From an uncultured Bacteroidota bacterium (GTDB lineage: Bacteria; Bacteroidota; Bacteroidia; UKL13-3): a stretch of DNA of 12,593 nucleotides. The first letter of the stretch is position 1. The number at the start of each line of letters is the position of its first letter. The notes under the pieces are model-generated. The model was not told the DNA's origin. It saw nothing but the letters and a program-made list of their open reading frames with translations, and ran no database searches. Position numbers and translations under genes: made by a program. The stretch covers positions 1 to 12,593 of the forward strand of contig CAISTO010000410.1 of NCBI GenBank assembly GCA_903888395.1, written 5' to 3'. This document shows, piece after piece, positions 1-6,855 of the stretch.

Positions 1-980
1 AAAAGGATAATGGCTACGATAAAAGTTAATCCTAATGTTTTAAATAATATGCTACTTGAATAATCATTATTTTTTAAGTTAAAAATAACTATTAAAAGAC
101 CAATAGTTATTGAATAATAAAACAAACATTCAAATATGGTACAATGGTTTTGTAACAATAAAACATCTTTAAACTGAATATAGAAATAATGGAATTGAAG
201 TTCAATATCTGAAAAATTGGTTATGAAAAACTGATCATATATTGGGTCTTTTTCAAAGCCATGTTTAAGGTCTAGAATTAATAAAATTCCAATCAATAAA
301 AGTATTACAGTATTAATAACTGGAAAAATCAATTTGGATTTTAAAAATGCAGCACTGAATAAATGGTTTCTAACTTTTTTGTTAAATAATATGTAAAACA
401 GCACAAAAACATAATAAACTAAACTTAATTCGCTTACCCAAACCGCCAAAATAGAAGTAAAAACGGTAAAAAATAGTTTTAAATATTCTTTCCAATTCCA
501 TTTTTCAAACGTTGTTATTTTATTAAATAAATCATTTATAAAAAGGGTGGCAAGTGCCAAAGTAAAAAACTGTCCTTGATACGGATGACCAATTAAAATA
601 ATAAAAAAATAGGTTGGATGTGGGAAAAATACCGCAATACAAAATAATAATTTTGCCCAATTACTTTTTAAATATTTTGAAAATATAAACCATCCAATAA
701 CTAGCATCATATAATTAATGATAGAAACTAAAATGATAGGATGAATTTTTATAAATGAATAAAAAAAGGTACTGATTAAAGGCAATAAACTACCCAATCT
801 ATTTTGTCCCCAGTAATAAGAATCTGCAGGCCATTGAAAGTTTTTTATCATCAAAACCTGAACAGCTTGATCTGAATTAAAACAGTCAATATTTACAGCA
901 GAAAAAAAGTAAAATGATATACTAATGAATACAAAACAAAGCAAATAAACTCCAAAATCGGCAGATTGAAGCATGGGCAT
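1..980 (-). CDS. Multi-pass membrane protein, possible GT-C-type glycosyltransferase (C-terminus beyond window)
   Basis: An open frame of 326 codons runs from an ATG at 980 and off the left edge. The protein is very hydrophobic, with a transmembrane helix near residues 10-28 and at least five or six more further on. After the first helix comes a polar stretch with FNSDQA (35-40) and YYWGQNRLGSLLP (55-67), probably an extracytoplasmic loop. An acidic residue just after helix 1 (D32 or D37), many helices and aromatic-rich loops recall GT-C glycosyltransferases such as family 39, but I cannot assign a subfamily or substrate; this is inference from layout. A second ATG lies at 974. The frame is also open upstream to a TGA near 1046, with a TTG at 1010, so a non-ATG start adding about ten basic residues is possible. 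The purA terminator upstream suggests separate transcription. Confidence 0.7.
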   Translation of the reverse strand, partial: MPMLQSADFGVYLLCFVFISISFYFFSAVNIDCFNSDQAVQVLMIKNFQWPADSYYWGQNRLGSLLPLISTFFYSFIKIHPIILVSIINYMMLVIGWFIFSKYLKSNWAKLLFCIAVFFPHPTYFFIILIGHPYQGQFFTLALATLFINDLFNKITTFEKWNWKEYLKLFFTVFTSILAVWVSELSLVYYVFVLFYILFNKKVRNHLFSAAFLKSKLIFPVINTVILLLIGILLILDLKHGFEKDPIYDQFFITNFSDIELQFHYFYIQFKDVLLLQNHCTIFECLFYYSITIGLLIVIFNLKNNDYSSSILFKTLGLTFIVAIIL

Positions 981-1050
981 GTATTTAATATTTGGAGATT
1001 TATAATTCAATCTTTTTTGTTTGTAATTTTCTAAAAAATATTTTCAAATA

Positions 1051-1083
1051 AAAAAAAACCTGCCTTATATCAAAGCAGGTTTT
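1051..1083 (-). terminator. Rho-independent terminator of purA
   Basis: Read on the minus strand, ACCTGC, an 11-nt loop and GCAGGT form a GC-rich stem followed directly by eight or more T. It lies 36 nt past the purA stop codon. AAAA precedes the stem on the other strand, so the hairpin could also work in reverse, but no plus-strand gene approaches it. Confidence 0.88.
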
Positions 1084-1093
1084 ATATTGTTTT

Positions 1094-1114
1094 GCCAGCA
1101 GCCAGCAGCCAGCT
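1094..1114. repeat. Heptamer tandem repeat downstream of purA
   Basis: Three contiguous 7-mers, GCCAGCA, GCCAGCA, GCCAGCT, sit between the purA stop codon (1119-1121) and its terminator. The same period of seven appears in other spacers of this window with a different unit sequence. Confidence 0.8.
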
Positions 1115-1118
1115 ACAA

Positions 1119-2384
1119 TTAACTTCTCACAATTGTTTCGTCTCTATCTGGTCCTACAGAAATGGTATTTACTTTTAAACCAATTTGCGCTTCTACAAAT
1201 TGCATGTAAGTTTTAAAAGTTTCAGGTAAATCGTGGTAGTTTTTTATTTTGCTTAAATCACCAGTCCAGCCTGTAAAGCTTTGGTATTGCGGGTTAATAT
1301 TTGCATCTACCAAACTAAAAGGAATTTTATCGCTTAAAGTTCCATCTATTTCGTATGAATGACAAACAGGAATTTCGCCCAAACCACTCAATACATCGCT
1401 TTTAGTGCAAATCAAATCTGTTACACCATTGAGCATAATGCTATATTTTAAAGTAGGTAAATCTAACCAGCCAGTTCTGCGCGGGCGACCAGTTGTAGCG
1501 CCAAATTCACGACCAAGTTGGCGTAATTCCTCGCCTTGTTCATTGTCTTGTTCGGTAGGAAATGGTCCACTTCCAACCCTTGTACAATAAGCTTTAAAAA
1601 TTCCGTAAACTTTTTTTATTTTTTGCGGAGCAACACCTAAACCATTACAAACACCGCCTGTTATGGTATTTGACGAAGTTACAAAAGGATAAGTGCCATA
1701 ATCAATATCTAATAAAGTTCCTTGAGCGCCCTCTGCCAATACTTTTTTCCCATCATTCATTAAATCATCCAAGAAATATTCAGTATTTACAATTTTAAAT
1801 TGTTTCAAAAACTCAATGGCTTCAAAAAATGCTGGTTCAATTTCAGCCATATTATACGGATGATTGAATCTGTCTAATAAAGTCCTGTGATTGGCGGCAA
1901 CTACTTCATATTTTTGGTTAAAATTAGCTGCTAAAATATCGCCAACACGCAAACCACTTCTACCAATTTTATCTTGGTATGTTGGGCTAATTCCGCGTAA
2001 AGTTGAACCTATTTTATGTTCGCCTTTATTGGCCTCACTTGCTGCATCTACCAAACGGTGAGTTGGTAAAATTAAATGTGCCTTTTCCGAAATGTATAAA
2101 TTAACCAATGGTTCAGCACCACCTAATGTAATTTTTTCAATTTCTTTCTTAAAGGTAATTGGGTCAATAACTACACCACTACCAATTATATTGATACAAT
2201 GTTTGTGAAAAATTCCAGAAGGAATGGTATTCAAAACATGTTTTTGTCCGTTAAATTCCAATGAATGCCCAGCATTTGGCCCACCTTGAAACCTTGCTAC
2301 TACATCATATTGCGGAGTTAATACATCTACAATTTTTCCTTTTCCTTCATCGCCCCATTGCAGGCCTAATACTACATCTATCAT
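1119..2384 (-). CDS. purA: Adenylosuccinate synthetase
   Basis: This cytoplasmic enzyme joins IMP and aspartate, with GTP hydrolysis, to give adenylosuccinate, the first committed step from IMP to AMP. The 421-residue length is usual for the family. The N-terminal phosphate-binding loop WGDEGKGK (10-17) contains the catalytic aspartate D12, and the paired catalytic histidine is H40 in GGPNAGH. IGSTLRGISP, the TTGRPRRTGW GTP/aspartate-loop region, TKSDVLSG and the C-terminal SVGPDRDETI are all present, so the gene looks intact. The start is an ATG with a heptamer repeat about 10 nt upstream. It follows fur in the same direction across a 138-nt repeat-rich spacer, so co-transcription with fur is possible, and it ends at a strong terminator. 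Confidence 0.98.
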   Translation of the reverse strand: MIDVVLGLQWGDEGKGKIVDVLTPQYDVVARFQGGPNAGHSLEFNGQKHVLNTIPSGIFHKHCINIIGSGVVIDPITFKKEIEKITLGGAEPLVNLYISEKAHLILPTHRLVDAASEANKGEHKIGSTLRGISPTYQDKIGRSGLRVGDILAANFNQKYEVVAANHRTLLDRFNHPYNMAEIEPAFFEAIEFLKQFKIVNTEYFLDDLMNDGKKVLAEGAQGTLLDIDYGTYPFVTSSNTITGGVCNGLGVAPQKIKKVYGIFKAYCTRVGSGPFPTEQDNEQGEELRQLGREFGATTGRPRRTGWLDLPTLKYSIMLNGVTDLICTKSDVLSGLGEIPVCHSYEIDGTLSDKIPFSLVDANINPQYQSFTGWTGDLSKIKNYHDLPETFKTYMQFVEAQIGLKVNTISVGPDRDETIVRS

Positions 2385-2393
2385 AACTTTTTT

Positions 2394-2421
2394 GCTTCTA
2401 GCCTCTAGCTCCTAGCCTTCG
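2394..2421. repeat. Heptamer tandem repeat in the purA 5' leader
   Basis: Four degenerate 7-mers in register, GCTTCTA, GCCTCTA, GCTCCTA, GCCTTCG, lie 10 nt upstream of the purA start codon. On the coding strand the unit reads approximately TAGrrGC. It occupies the place where a leader or ribosome-binding region would be. Confidence 0.7.
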
Positions 2422-2479
2422 GCAATTATTATTTTATTTATTCTATTTTATCTTCTTTCCGTTGGCTAAAACGCTTCAT

Positions 2480-2524
2480 AACCAATCAACTTTATTAACC
2501 AATCAACTTTATCAACTGACAACT
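2480..2524. repeat. 17-bp direct repeat running into heptamers at the fur 3' end
   Basis: AACCAATCAACTTTAT occurs twice (2480-2495 and 2497-2512), then ATCAACT (2511-2517) and GACAACT (2518-2524) continue with period seven. The last unit overlaps the fur TAG stop codon (2523-2525 on plus). The core TCAACT matches the right half of the repeat between atpD and atpC. Confidence 0.75.
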
Positions 2525-3014
2525 AATAATCTGGTTTCGGAACTGTTTTACTGCAAGTCAAACATTTTCTATTTTCATCCATTTTAGGATTTCCAAACAA
2601 ATATAACGAATGATTGGTAACTTCAAATTGCATTAAGTCGCCCATCATGGTTTTTATTTGATGAATTCTAGGGTCACAAAATTCCAAAATATTACTACAC
2701 ACATTACAAATCATGTGATCATGTTGCCTAAAACCATACGATCGCTCAAAACGAGCCATATTTTTCCCAAATTGATGTTTAATCACCAATCCGCAATCCA
2801 AAAGCAAATCGAGTGTATTATAAACTGTTGCTCGGCTTACCCTGTAATTTCTGTTTTTCATGTGTTCAAACAATGTTTCTACATCAAAATGCTCTTTGTT
2901 GCTATATATTTCATCTAATATAGCAAAGCGTTCTGGCGTTTTACGTTGTTCGTTTTGTTCCAAAAAAACAATGAATTTTTGTTTTACCTCTTCCTTAATT
3001 TGATCGTTGCTCAT
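2523..3014 (-). CDS. Fur-family metal-responsive transcriptional repressor
   Basis: A 163-residue Fur/PerR/Zur-type regulator. The N-terminal winged helix (about 15-90) contains the family signature RVSRATVYNTLDLLLDCGLV (58-77). The C-terminal metal and dimer domain has HDH (98-100), the first CxxC (C103, C106), H118, H135 and the second CxxC (C151, C154). The two CxxC pairs match the structural zinc site, while the HxH and nearby residues would form the regulatory site. Sequence alone does not say whether it senses iron, zinc or peroxide. It is divergent from atpD across a 253-nt gap and lies upstream of purA in the same direction. No clear Fur box was seen near its own promoter. The ATG at 3014 fits the family start. 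Confidence 0.93.
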   Translation of the reverse strand: MSNDQIKEEVKQKFIVFLEQNEQRKTPERFAILDEIYSNKEHFDVETLFEHMKNRNYRVSRATVYNTLDLLLDCGLVIKHQFGKNMARFERSYGFRQHDHMICNVCSNILEFCDPRIHQIKTMMGDLMQFEVTNHSLYLFGNPKMDENRKCLTCSKTVPKPDY

Positions 3015-3041
3015 AAAAATTTATTGCTCAGATTTAGTGTT

Positions 3042-3072
3042 CAAATAAAAACGTTAATATTTGCGTTTCAAA
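3042..3072 (-). promoter_or_regulatory. Candidate Bacteroidota promoter for the fur-like gene
   Basis: On the minus strand TTTG (3072-3069) is followed after 19 nt by TTTATTTG (3049-3042), one mismatch from the Bacteroidota -7 consensus TAnnTTTG. The start codon lies about 28 nt downstream. Confidence 0.45.
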
Positions 3073-3206
3073 ACAATGTTGATTGTTTGTGGAACTAAAA
3101 AATAATAAATGATAGATTTTCACCTCGCTAATTTACATAAAATATTGAAATACAAATCAAATAAGTATTTAATGCTTAAAATCACACTTCAAGATTAATT
3201 ATAAAG

Positions 3207-3236
3207 TTTGTTTTATGCTTGTAAATATTATTTTTG
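3207..3236 (+). promoter_or_regulatory. Bacteroidota-type promoter for atpD-atpC
   Basis: TTTG at 3207-3210 and a perfect TAnnTTTG box (TATTTTTG, 3229-3236) are separated by 18 nt, close to the usual spacing for the Bacteroidota primary sigma factor. Transcription would begin near 3243, about 25 nt before the atpD ATG. The rest of the 253-nt gap is AT-rich with no other feature seen. Confidence 0.65.
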
Positions 3237-3267
3237 CGCCACCAAAAATTAAATTAATTTCTTAATT

Positions 3268-4776
3268 ATGTCAAAATCAGGAGTTGTAGCTCAGGTAATT
3301 GGTCCAGTTGTAGATGTAAGTTTTGCATCGAGCAGCGAAGGCTTACCAAAAATTTTAGATGCCCTTTACATTCCAAGACCCGATGGAACGCGTCTTATTT
3401 TAGAATGTCAAAGACATTTGGGAGATAATATTATACGCGCTATTGCCATGGAAGCAACCGATGGGTTGGTTCGTGGAATGGAAGTAGTTCCTATGGGAAC
3501 ACCAATATCAATGCCAGTTGGCGAGCAAATTAGAGGTAGATTGTTTAACGTAGTTGGACAAGCTATTGATGGTATGACCGCAATGGATAACAGTTTAGGA
3601 CAACGTTCTATTCACCAAAATCCTCCTCGTTTTGAAGATTTAACAACTAATGCTGAACCTTTATATACAGGTATTAAAGTAATCGATTTAATTGAGCCAT
3701 ACGCAAAAGGTGGTAAAATTGGTTTGTTTGGTGGTGCCGGTGTTGGTAAAACAGTTTTGATTATGGAACTAATCAACAACATTGCAAAAGCATACGAAGG
3801 TATGTCAGTATTTGCTGGTGTTGGTGAACGTACCCGTGAAGGAAATGATTTGTTACGTGAGATGATTGAATCGGGCGTTATAAAATACGGTTCAGCATTC
3901 CAACATGATATGGAAGAAGGTGGATGGGATTTATCAAAAGTTGATTACAGCGAATTAGAAAAATCACAAGCAACCCTTGTTTTTGGACAAATGAATGAGC
4001 CTCCTGGAGCACGTGCTCGTGTGGCTTTATCAGGTTTATCGGTAGCGGAATACTTCCGTGATGGTGATGAAAAATCAGGTGGACGTGATATTTTATTCTT
4101 CGTTGATAATATTTTCCGTTTTACGCAAGCAGGTTCTGAAGTTTCGGCTTTATTAGGTCGTATGCCTTCAGCGGTAGGTTACCAACCAACTTTAGCTTCG
4201 GAAATGGGAGCAATGCAAGAACGTATTACTTCAACTAAACGTGGTTCTATTACTTCAGTTCAAGCGGTTTATGTACCTGCCGATGATTTAACAGATCCGG
4301 CGCCTGCTACTACATTTGCGCATTTAGATGCTACAACTGTATTAAGTAGAAAAATTGCTGAATTAGGAATTTACCCTGCGGTTGATCCATTGGATTCAAC
4401 TTCTCGTATATTAACTCCAGCTATTGTTGGAGCTGCTCATTACGATTGTGCTCAACGTGTGAAATTAATTTTACAACGTTACAAAGAGTTACAAGATATT
4501 ATTGCCATTTTAGGTATGGACGAACTTTCGGAAGATGATAAACAAACTGTTTATCGTGCTCGTAGAGTTCAACGTTTCTTATCTCAACCGTTTCACGTTG
4601 CGGAGCAATTCACTGGTTTAAAAGGTGTATTGGTTCCAATTGAAGAAACAATCAAAGGATTTAACATGATTATGGACGGTGAATTAGATCATTTACCTGA
4701 AGCAGCATTTAACTTAGTAGGTAGCATTGAAGAAGCTATTGCTAAAGGTGAAAAAATGTTAGCTGAATCAAATTAA
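3268..4776 (+). CDS. atpD: F1Fo ATP synthase beta subunit
   Basis: Catalytic subunit of the membrane-associated F1 head; it makes ATP from ADP and phosphate using the proton (or sodium) gradient. Order: N-terminal beta-barrel (about 1-80), nucleotide domain with Walker A GGAGVGKT (155-162), catalytic glutamate E187 in GERTREGND, Walker B region ILFFVDNIFRF (about 275-285), the ALLGRMPSAVGYQPTL signature (about 295-310), then the C-terminal helical domain with the conserved DELSEDDK motif. At 502 residues it is longer than the roughly 460 of E. coli, mainly through an acidic stretch around 205-235 (YGSAFQHDMEEGGWDLSK), which I believe is usual in this phylum. It is first in a pair with atpC. 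The rest of the atp genes must lie elsewhere. Confidence 0.99.
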   Translation: MSKSGVVAQVIGPVVDVSFASSSEGLPKILDALYIPRPDGTRLILECQRHLGDNIIRAIAMEATDGLVRGMEVVPMGTPISMPVGEQIRGRLFNVVGQAIDGMTAMDNSLGQRSIHQNPPRFEDLTTNAEPLYTGIKVIDLIEPYAKGGKIGLFGGAGVGKTVLIMELINNIAKAYEGMSVFAGVGERTREGNDLLREMIESGVIKYGSAFQHDMEEGGWDLSKVDYSELEKSQATLVFGQMNEPPGARARVALSGLSVAEYFRDGDEKSGGRDILFFVDNIFRFTQAGSEVSALLGRMPSAVGYQPTLASEMGAMQERITSTKRGSITSVQAVYVPADDLTDPAPATTFAHLDATTVLSRKIAELGIYPAVDPLDSTSRILTPAIVGAAHYDCAQRVKLILQRYKELQDIIAILGMDELSEDDKQTVYRARRVQRFLSQPFHVAEQFTGLKGVLVPIEETIKGFNMIMDGELDHLPEAAFNLVGSIEEAIAKGEKMLAESN

Positions 4777-4783
4777 TAAACTT

Positions 4784-4846
4784 AGTTGATAGTTGATAGT
4801 TGTCCGTTGATAGACACTAGCAACTGTCAACTAATAACTAACAACT
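4784..4846. repeat. Heptamer repeat array that inverts midway, between atpD and atpC
   Basis: Nine 7-mers in exact register. The first four are AGTTGAT, AGTTGAT, AGTTGTC, CGTTGAT; a central AGACACT follows; the last four are AGCAACT, GTCAACT, AATAACT, AACAACT, which are reverse-complement variants of the first four. The RNA can fold into an imperfect hairpin of about 28 bp per arm. The array ends 3 nt before the atpC ATG, so it fills the usual ribosome-binding position. Confidence 0.85.
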
Positions 4847-4849
4847 ATT

Positions 4850-5083
4850 ATGCAATTAGATATTATTACAGCCGATAAAACACTTTTTAGTGGACAAGTT
4901 GAAATGGTTACATTACCAGGAAGTGATGGCTCTTTTCAGGTTTTAAAAGACCACGCTGCTTTAGTGAGTAGCTTAGTGAAAGGACAAGTTGATATTAAAA
5001 GTACTGAAAATGGCAACCAATCTTTCAATATTATTGGTGGTGTAGTAGAAGTATTAAACAACAAAGTTGTTGTATTAGCTTAA
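4850..5083 (+). CDS. atpC: F1Fo ATP synthase epsilon subunit, short form
   Basis: The epsilon subunit belongs to the central rotor stalk and couples F1 to the Fo ring. The 77 residues cover only the N-terminal beta-sandwich: MQLDIITADKTLFSG, the conserved LPGSDGSFQVLKDHAALVSSL (about 22-42) and GGVVEVLNNKVVVLA at the end. The C-terminal two-helix domain, which inhibits ATP hydrolysis in longer epsilons (about 139 residues in E. coli), is absent. Short epsilons are common in Bacteroidota, so this is probably natural and not a truncation; the terminator directly downstream supports a true end. It is translated from the atpD message after a 73-nt spacer filled by the inverted heptamer array. Confidence 0.95.
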   Translation: MQLDIITADKTLFSGQVEMVTLPGSDGSFQVLKDHAALVSSLVKGQVDIKSTENGNQSFNIIGGVVEVLNNKVVVLA

Positions 5084-5101
5084 TAAAATTATTTATAAAA
5101 A

Positions 5102-5137
5102 GGCCTGTTGTTTGAAAAAAGCAACAGGCTTTTTTTA
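5102..5137 (+). terminator. Rho-independent terminator after atpC
   Basis: GCCTGTTG (5103-5110) and CAACAGGC (5122-5129) form an 8-bp perfect stem with an 11-nt A-rich loop, followed by T7 and further T-rich sequence. It begins 19 nt after the atpC stop and closes the atpD-atpC unit. Confidence 0.93.
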
Positions 5138-5172
5138 TTTTATTAATGTAATATTTGAATAAAAAAAACACA

Positions 5173-5180
5173 TAATTTTG
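5173..5180 (+). promoter_or_regulatory. Candidate -7 box for the outer-membrane barrel gene
   Basis: TAATTTTG matches TAnnTTTG exactly and lies 14 nt before the ATG at 5195, just past the atpC terminator. The nearest upstream TTTG (5154-5157) is only 15 nt away, shorter than usual, so the -33 element is weak. Confidence 0.45.
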
Positions 5181-5194
5181 AAGTAAAAAAAATA

Positions 5195-5818
5195 ATGAAA
5201 AATTTATTGTTATTCACATTGGTAATATTTACCATAAAAGTAAACGGACAAGGTTTTGTTTTAGGTGCAAAAGCAGGTTTAACCAATACCCAAATAATAG
5301 GTGCAGATTATAAAAGTTTTCAAATACCAACTTCATCAAATGGTTTTTTAATAGGAGGTTTTGCTCGTGTTAGTTTAATAGGCTTTTATATTCAGCCTGA
5401 AATAAGTTTTAGAAATTTAAATTTTACAGTAAATAGCATTGGAACAACAAGTGCTGCAAATACAGCAACCATGCTCAATTATATAGATATTCCGGTAATG
5501 TTTGGTAAAAAAATATTGAATGTAATCAATGTAAGTGCAGGTCCTAGTTTCCAATTTTTGGTAAATAAAGATTTAACGGCTAGTAATATAAATACATTAG
5601 ATAAGGGAAATTATAATGATTTTGTAATTGGTGCTCAGTTAGGCGTTGGTGTTGAAATATGGAAATTATGTTTTGATGCCCGTTATGACTTTAGTATCAA
5701 TTCGATTGGAAATGTTGCAACCATTGTAAATAATATAAACAATACACAAAATATTGATTTTAGTTCGCGTGCTTCTATGCTTCAATTTACTGTTGGGTAC
5801 AAATTTATTGACCTCTAA
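5195..5818 (+). CDS. Small outer-membrane beta-barrel protein, PorT-like/porin family
   Basis: The 207-residue product starts with a signal peptide (KNLLLFTLVIFTIKVNGQ, cleavage likely just before or after Q19) and continues as alternating polar and hydrophobic strands. GAKAGLTNTQ, IQPEISF, LNYIDIPVMFG, VSAGPSFQFLVN, a G-rich strand GAQLGVGVEI, and a C-terminal strand ending VGYKF match the Bacteroidota outer-membrane barrel type often named PorT family. Eight strands would fit this length. It probably sits in the outer membrane; transport or any other role cannot be read from the sequence. It is separated from atpC by a terminator and has its own -7 box. The next gene begins 2 nt after its stop, so the two are probably co-transcribed. 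Confidence 0.85.
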   Translation: MKNLLLFTLVIFTIKVNGQGFVLGAKAGLTNTQIIGADYKSFQIPTSSNGFLIGGFARVSLIGFYIQPEISFRNLNFTVNSIGTTSAANTATMLNYIDIPVMFGKKILNVINVSAGPSFQFLVNKDLTASNINTLDKGNYNDFVIGAQLGVGVEIWKLCFDARYDFSINSIGNVATIVNNINNTQNIDFSSRASMLQFTVGYKFIDL

Positions 5819-5820
5819 TA

Positions 5821-6174
5821 ATGAATATTGAACACTTGCTTGACCATTGCATGGCAAAAAAGGGTGTAGAAGAAACCTTTCCTTTTGGGCCAGATACCTT
5901 AGTTTTTAAAGTAATGGGAAAAGTTTTTGCCCTCATTTCACTTTCAAATCCTAATCAAGTAAATTTGAAATGTAATCCTGAAAAAGCCATTGATTATAGA
6001 GCAAATTTTATGGCTGTAATTCCTGCTTTTCACATGAATAAAAGCCATTGGAATACAATTCAATTCAATGAAGATGTAAGTGATAATTTGATTTTAGAAA
6101 TGGTGAATGATTCTTATAATTTAGTAATTGCAAAGCTTCCCAAAAAACTCAAATCGGAATTGGATTTGTTATAG
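5821..6174 (+). CDS. MmcQ/YjbR family protein
   Basis: The 117-residue protein carries the family's hallmarks: an N-terminal helix, then FPFGPDTLVFKVMGKVFALISL (20-41), VNLKCNPEKAIDYR, the strongly conserved AFHMNKSHWNTI (around 69-80) and SYNLVIAKLPKK near the end. The fold is a small alpha/beta double-wing related to CyaY-like proteins. Members are called DNA-binding on structural grounds, but the molecular role is not established. Its length is normal and no key motif is missing. The 2-nt gap to the barrel gene suggests one transcript, though a functional link is not evident. The ATG chosen begins the conserved helix. Confidence 0.9.
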   Translation: MNIEHLLDHCMAKKGVEETFPFGPDTLVFKVMGKVFALISLSNPNQVNLKCNPEKAIDYRANFMAVIPAFHMNKSHWNTIQFNEDVSDNLILEMVNDSYNLVIAKLPKKLKSELDLL

Positions 6175-6180
6175 AATATA

Positions 6181-6263
6181 GCCACACATTTCACAGATTA
6201 CACAGAAATAATTAATATAAAAGTTCGCAACAGAATACGCAAATAAATCTGTGAATCTTTGGC
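6181..6263. repeat. Imperfect inverted repeat between convergent genes
   Basis: TCACAGATT (6191-6199) pairs perfectly with AATCTGTGA (6246-6254); outside these, GCCA (6181-6184) pairs with TGGC (6260-6263). The AT-rich centre includes a further CACAGAAAT. The CACAGATTACACAG core resembles a dispersed intergenic repeat I have seen in many bacterial genomes. It fills the space between the convergent yjbR-like and cdd genes, and there is no clean T-tract, so a terminator role is uncertain. Confidence 0.65.
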
Positions 6264-6268
6264 AAAAA

Positions 6269-6757
6269 CTAAGCTCCTAATTCTTTTATAAAAAACTGAA
6301 AGGGTAAAAAGGTTTTGGTGCCTTCGGCAACATATATAGGGCCACTGTTTCCTTGTAAAATGATTTGAATAGGTTTTGAAAAACGCAATTCAAATTCGCT
6401 CATACTTTGTAAACATGCACCACAAGGCATTACCGGTTGATTTACTTCATAGCTTTTTGCAAAAGCTGTAACAGCTAACATTTTTATGGGTATGTTTGGA
6501 AAATTTGCACCAGCATAAAAAACAGCAGTTCGCTCTGCACATAATCCCGATGGATAAGCAATATTTTCTTGGTTATTTCCTAAAATTATTTCACCATTTT
6601 CTAATAATAATGCACAACCAACATTGAATTTTGAATAAGGTGCATAGGCATTTTTGGCTGCTTCCTTAGCATTTAACAATAAATTTTTTGAAACAACATT
6701 TAATTCTTCCATGCTGTCAAATTGTTGAATAATTGATTCGCGTTTTACTATTTCCAT
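6269..6757 (-). CDS. cdd: Cytidine deaminase
   Basis: This zinc enzyme hydrolyses cytidine and deoxycytidine to uridine and deoxyuridine in pyrimidine salvage, in the cytoplasm. The 162 residues include AYAPYSKFNVGCALL (38-51), the catalytic CAERTA with zinc ligand C73 and proton-shuttle E75, and PCGACLQ with zinc ligands C112 and C115. Three cysteine ligands indicate the homotetrameric short type. About 20 extra residues precede the usual helix (SKNLLLNAKEAAKNAY), giving a length slightly above the common 130-150. The ATG at 6757 is the only good start. It is divergent from tatD across 98 nt, in which I see no convincing promoter. Confidence 0.96.
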   Translation of the reverse strand: MEIVKRESIIQQFDSMEELNVVSKNLLLNAKEAAKNAYAPYSKFNVGCALLLENGEIILGNNQENIAYPSGLCAERTAVFYAGANFPNIPIKMLAVTAFAKSYEVNQPVMPCGACLQSMSEFELRFSKPIQIILQGNSGPIYVAEGTKTFLPFQFFIKELGA

Positions 6758-6855
6758 ATATCAATATTACAATTTAAATTCACAATATAAAACTCTTGTG
6801 ATTTATCAATTTATTTTATTTATAAGCACTTATTATTGCAACTTATTATTTATAC

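Noticed and set aside
1405..1590. Plus-strand ORF inside purA
   Set aside because: It is entirely antisense to a conserved part of purA and has no family resemblance.
2385..2522. Purine riboswitch in the purA leader
   Set aside because: The leader is made of heptamer and 17-bp repeats and shows no purine-aptamer loop motifs or three-way junction.
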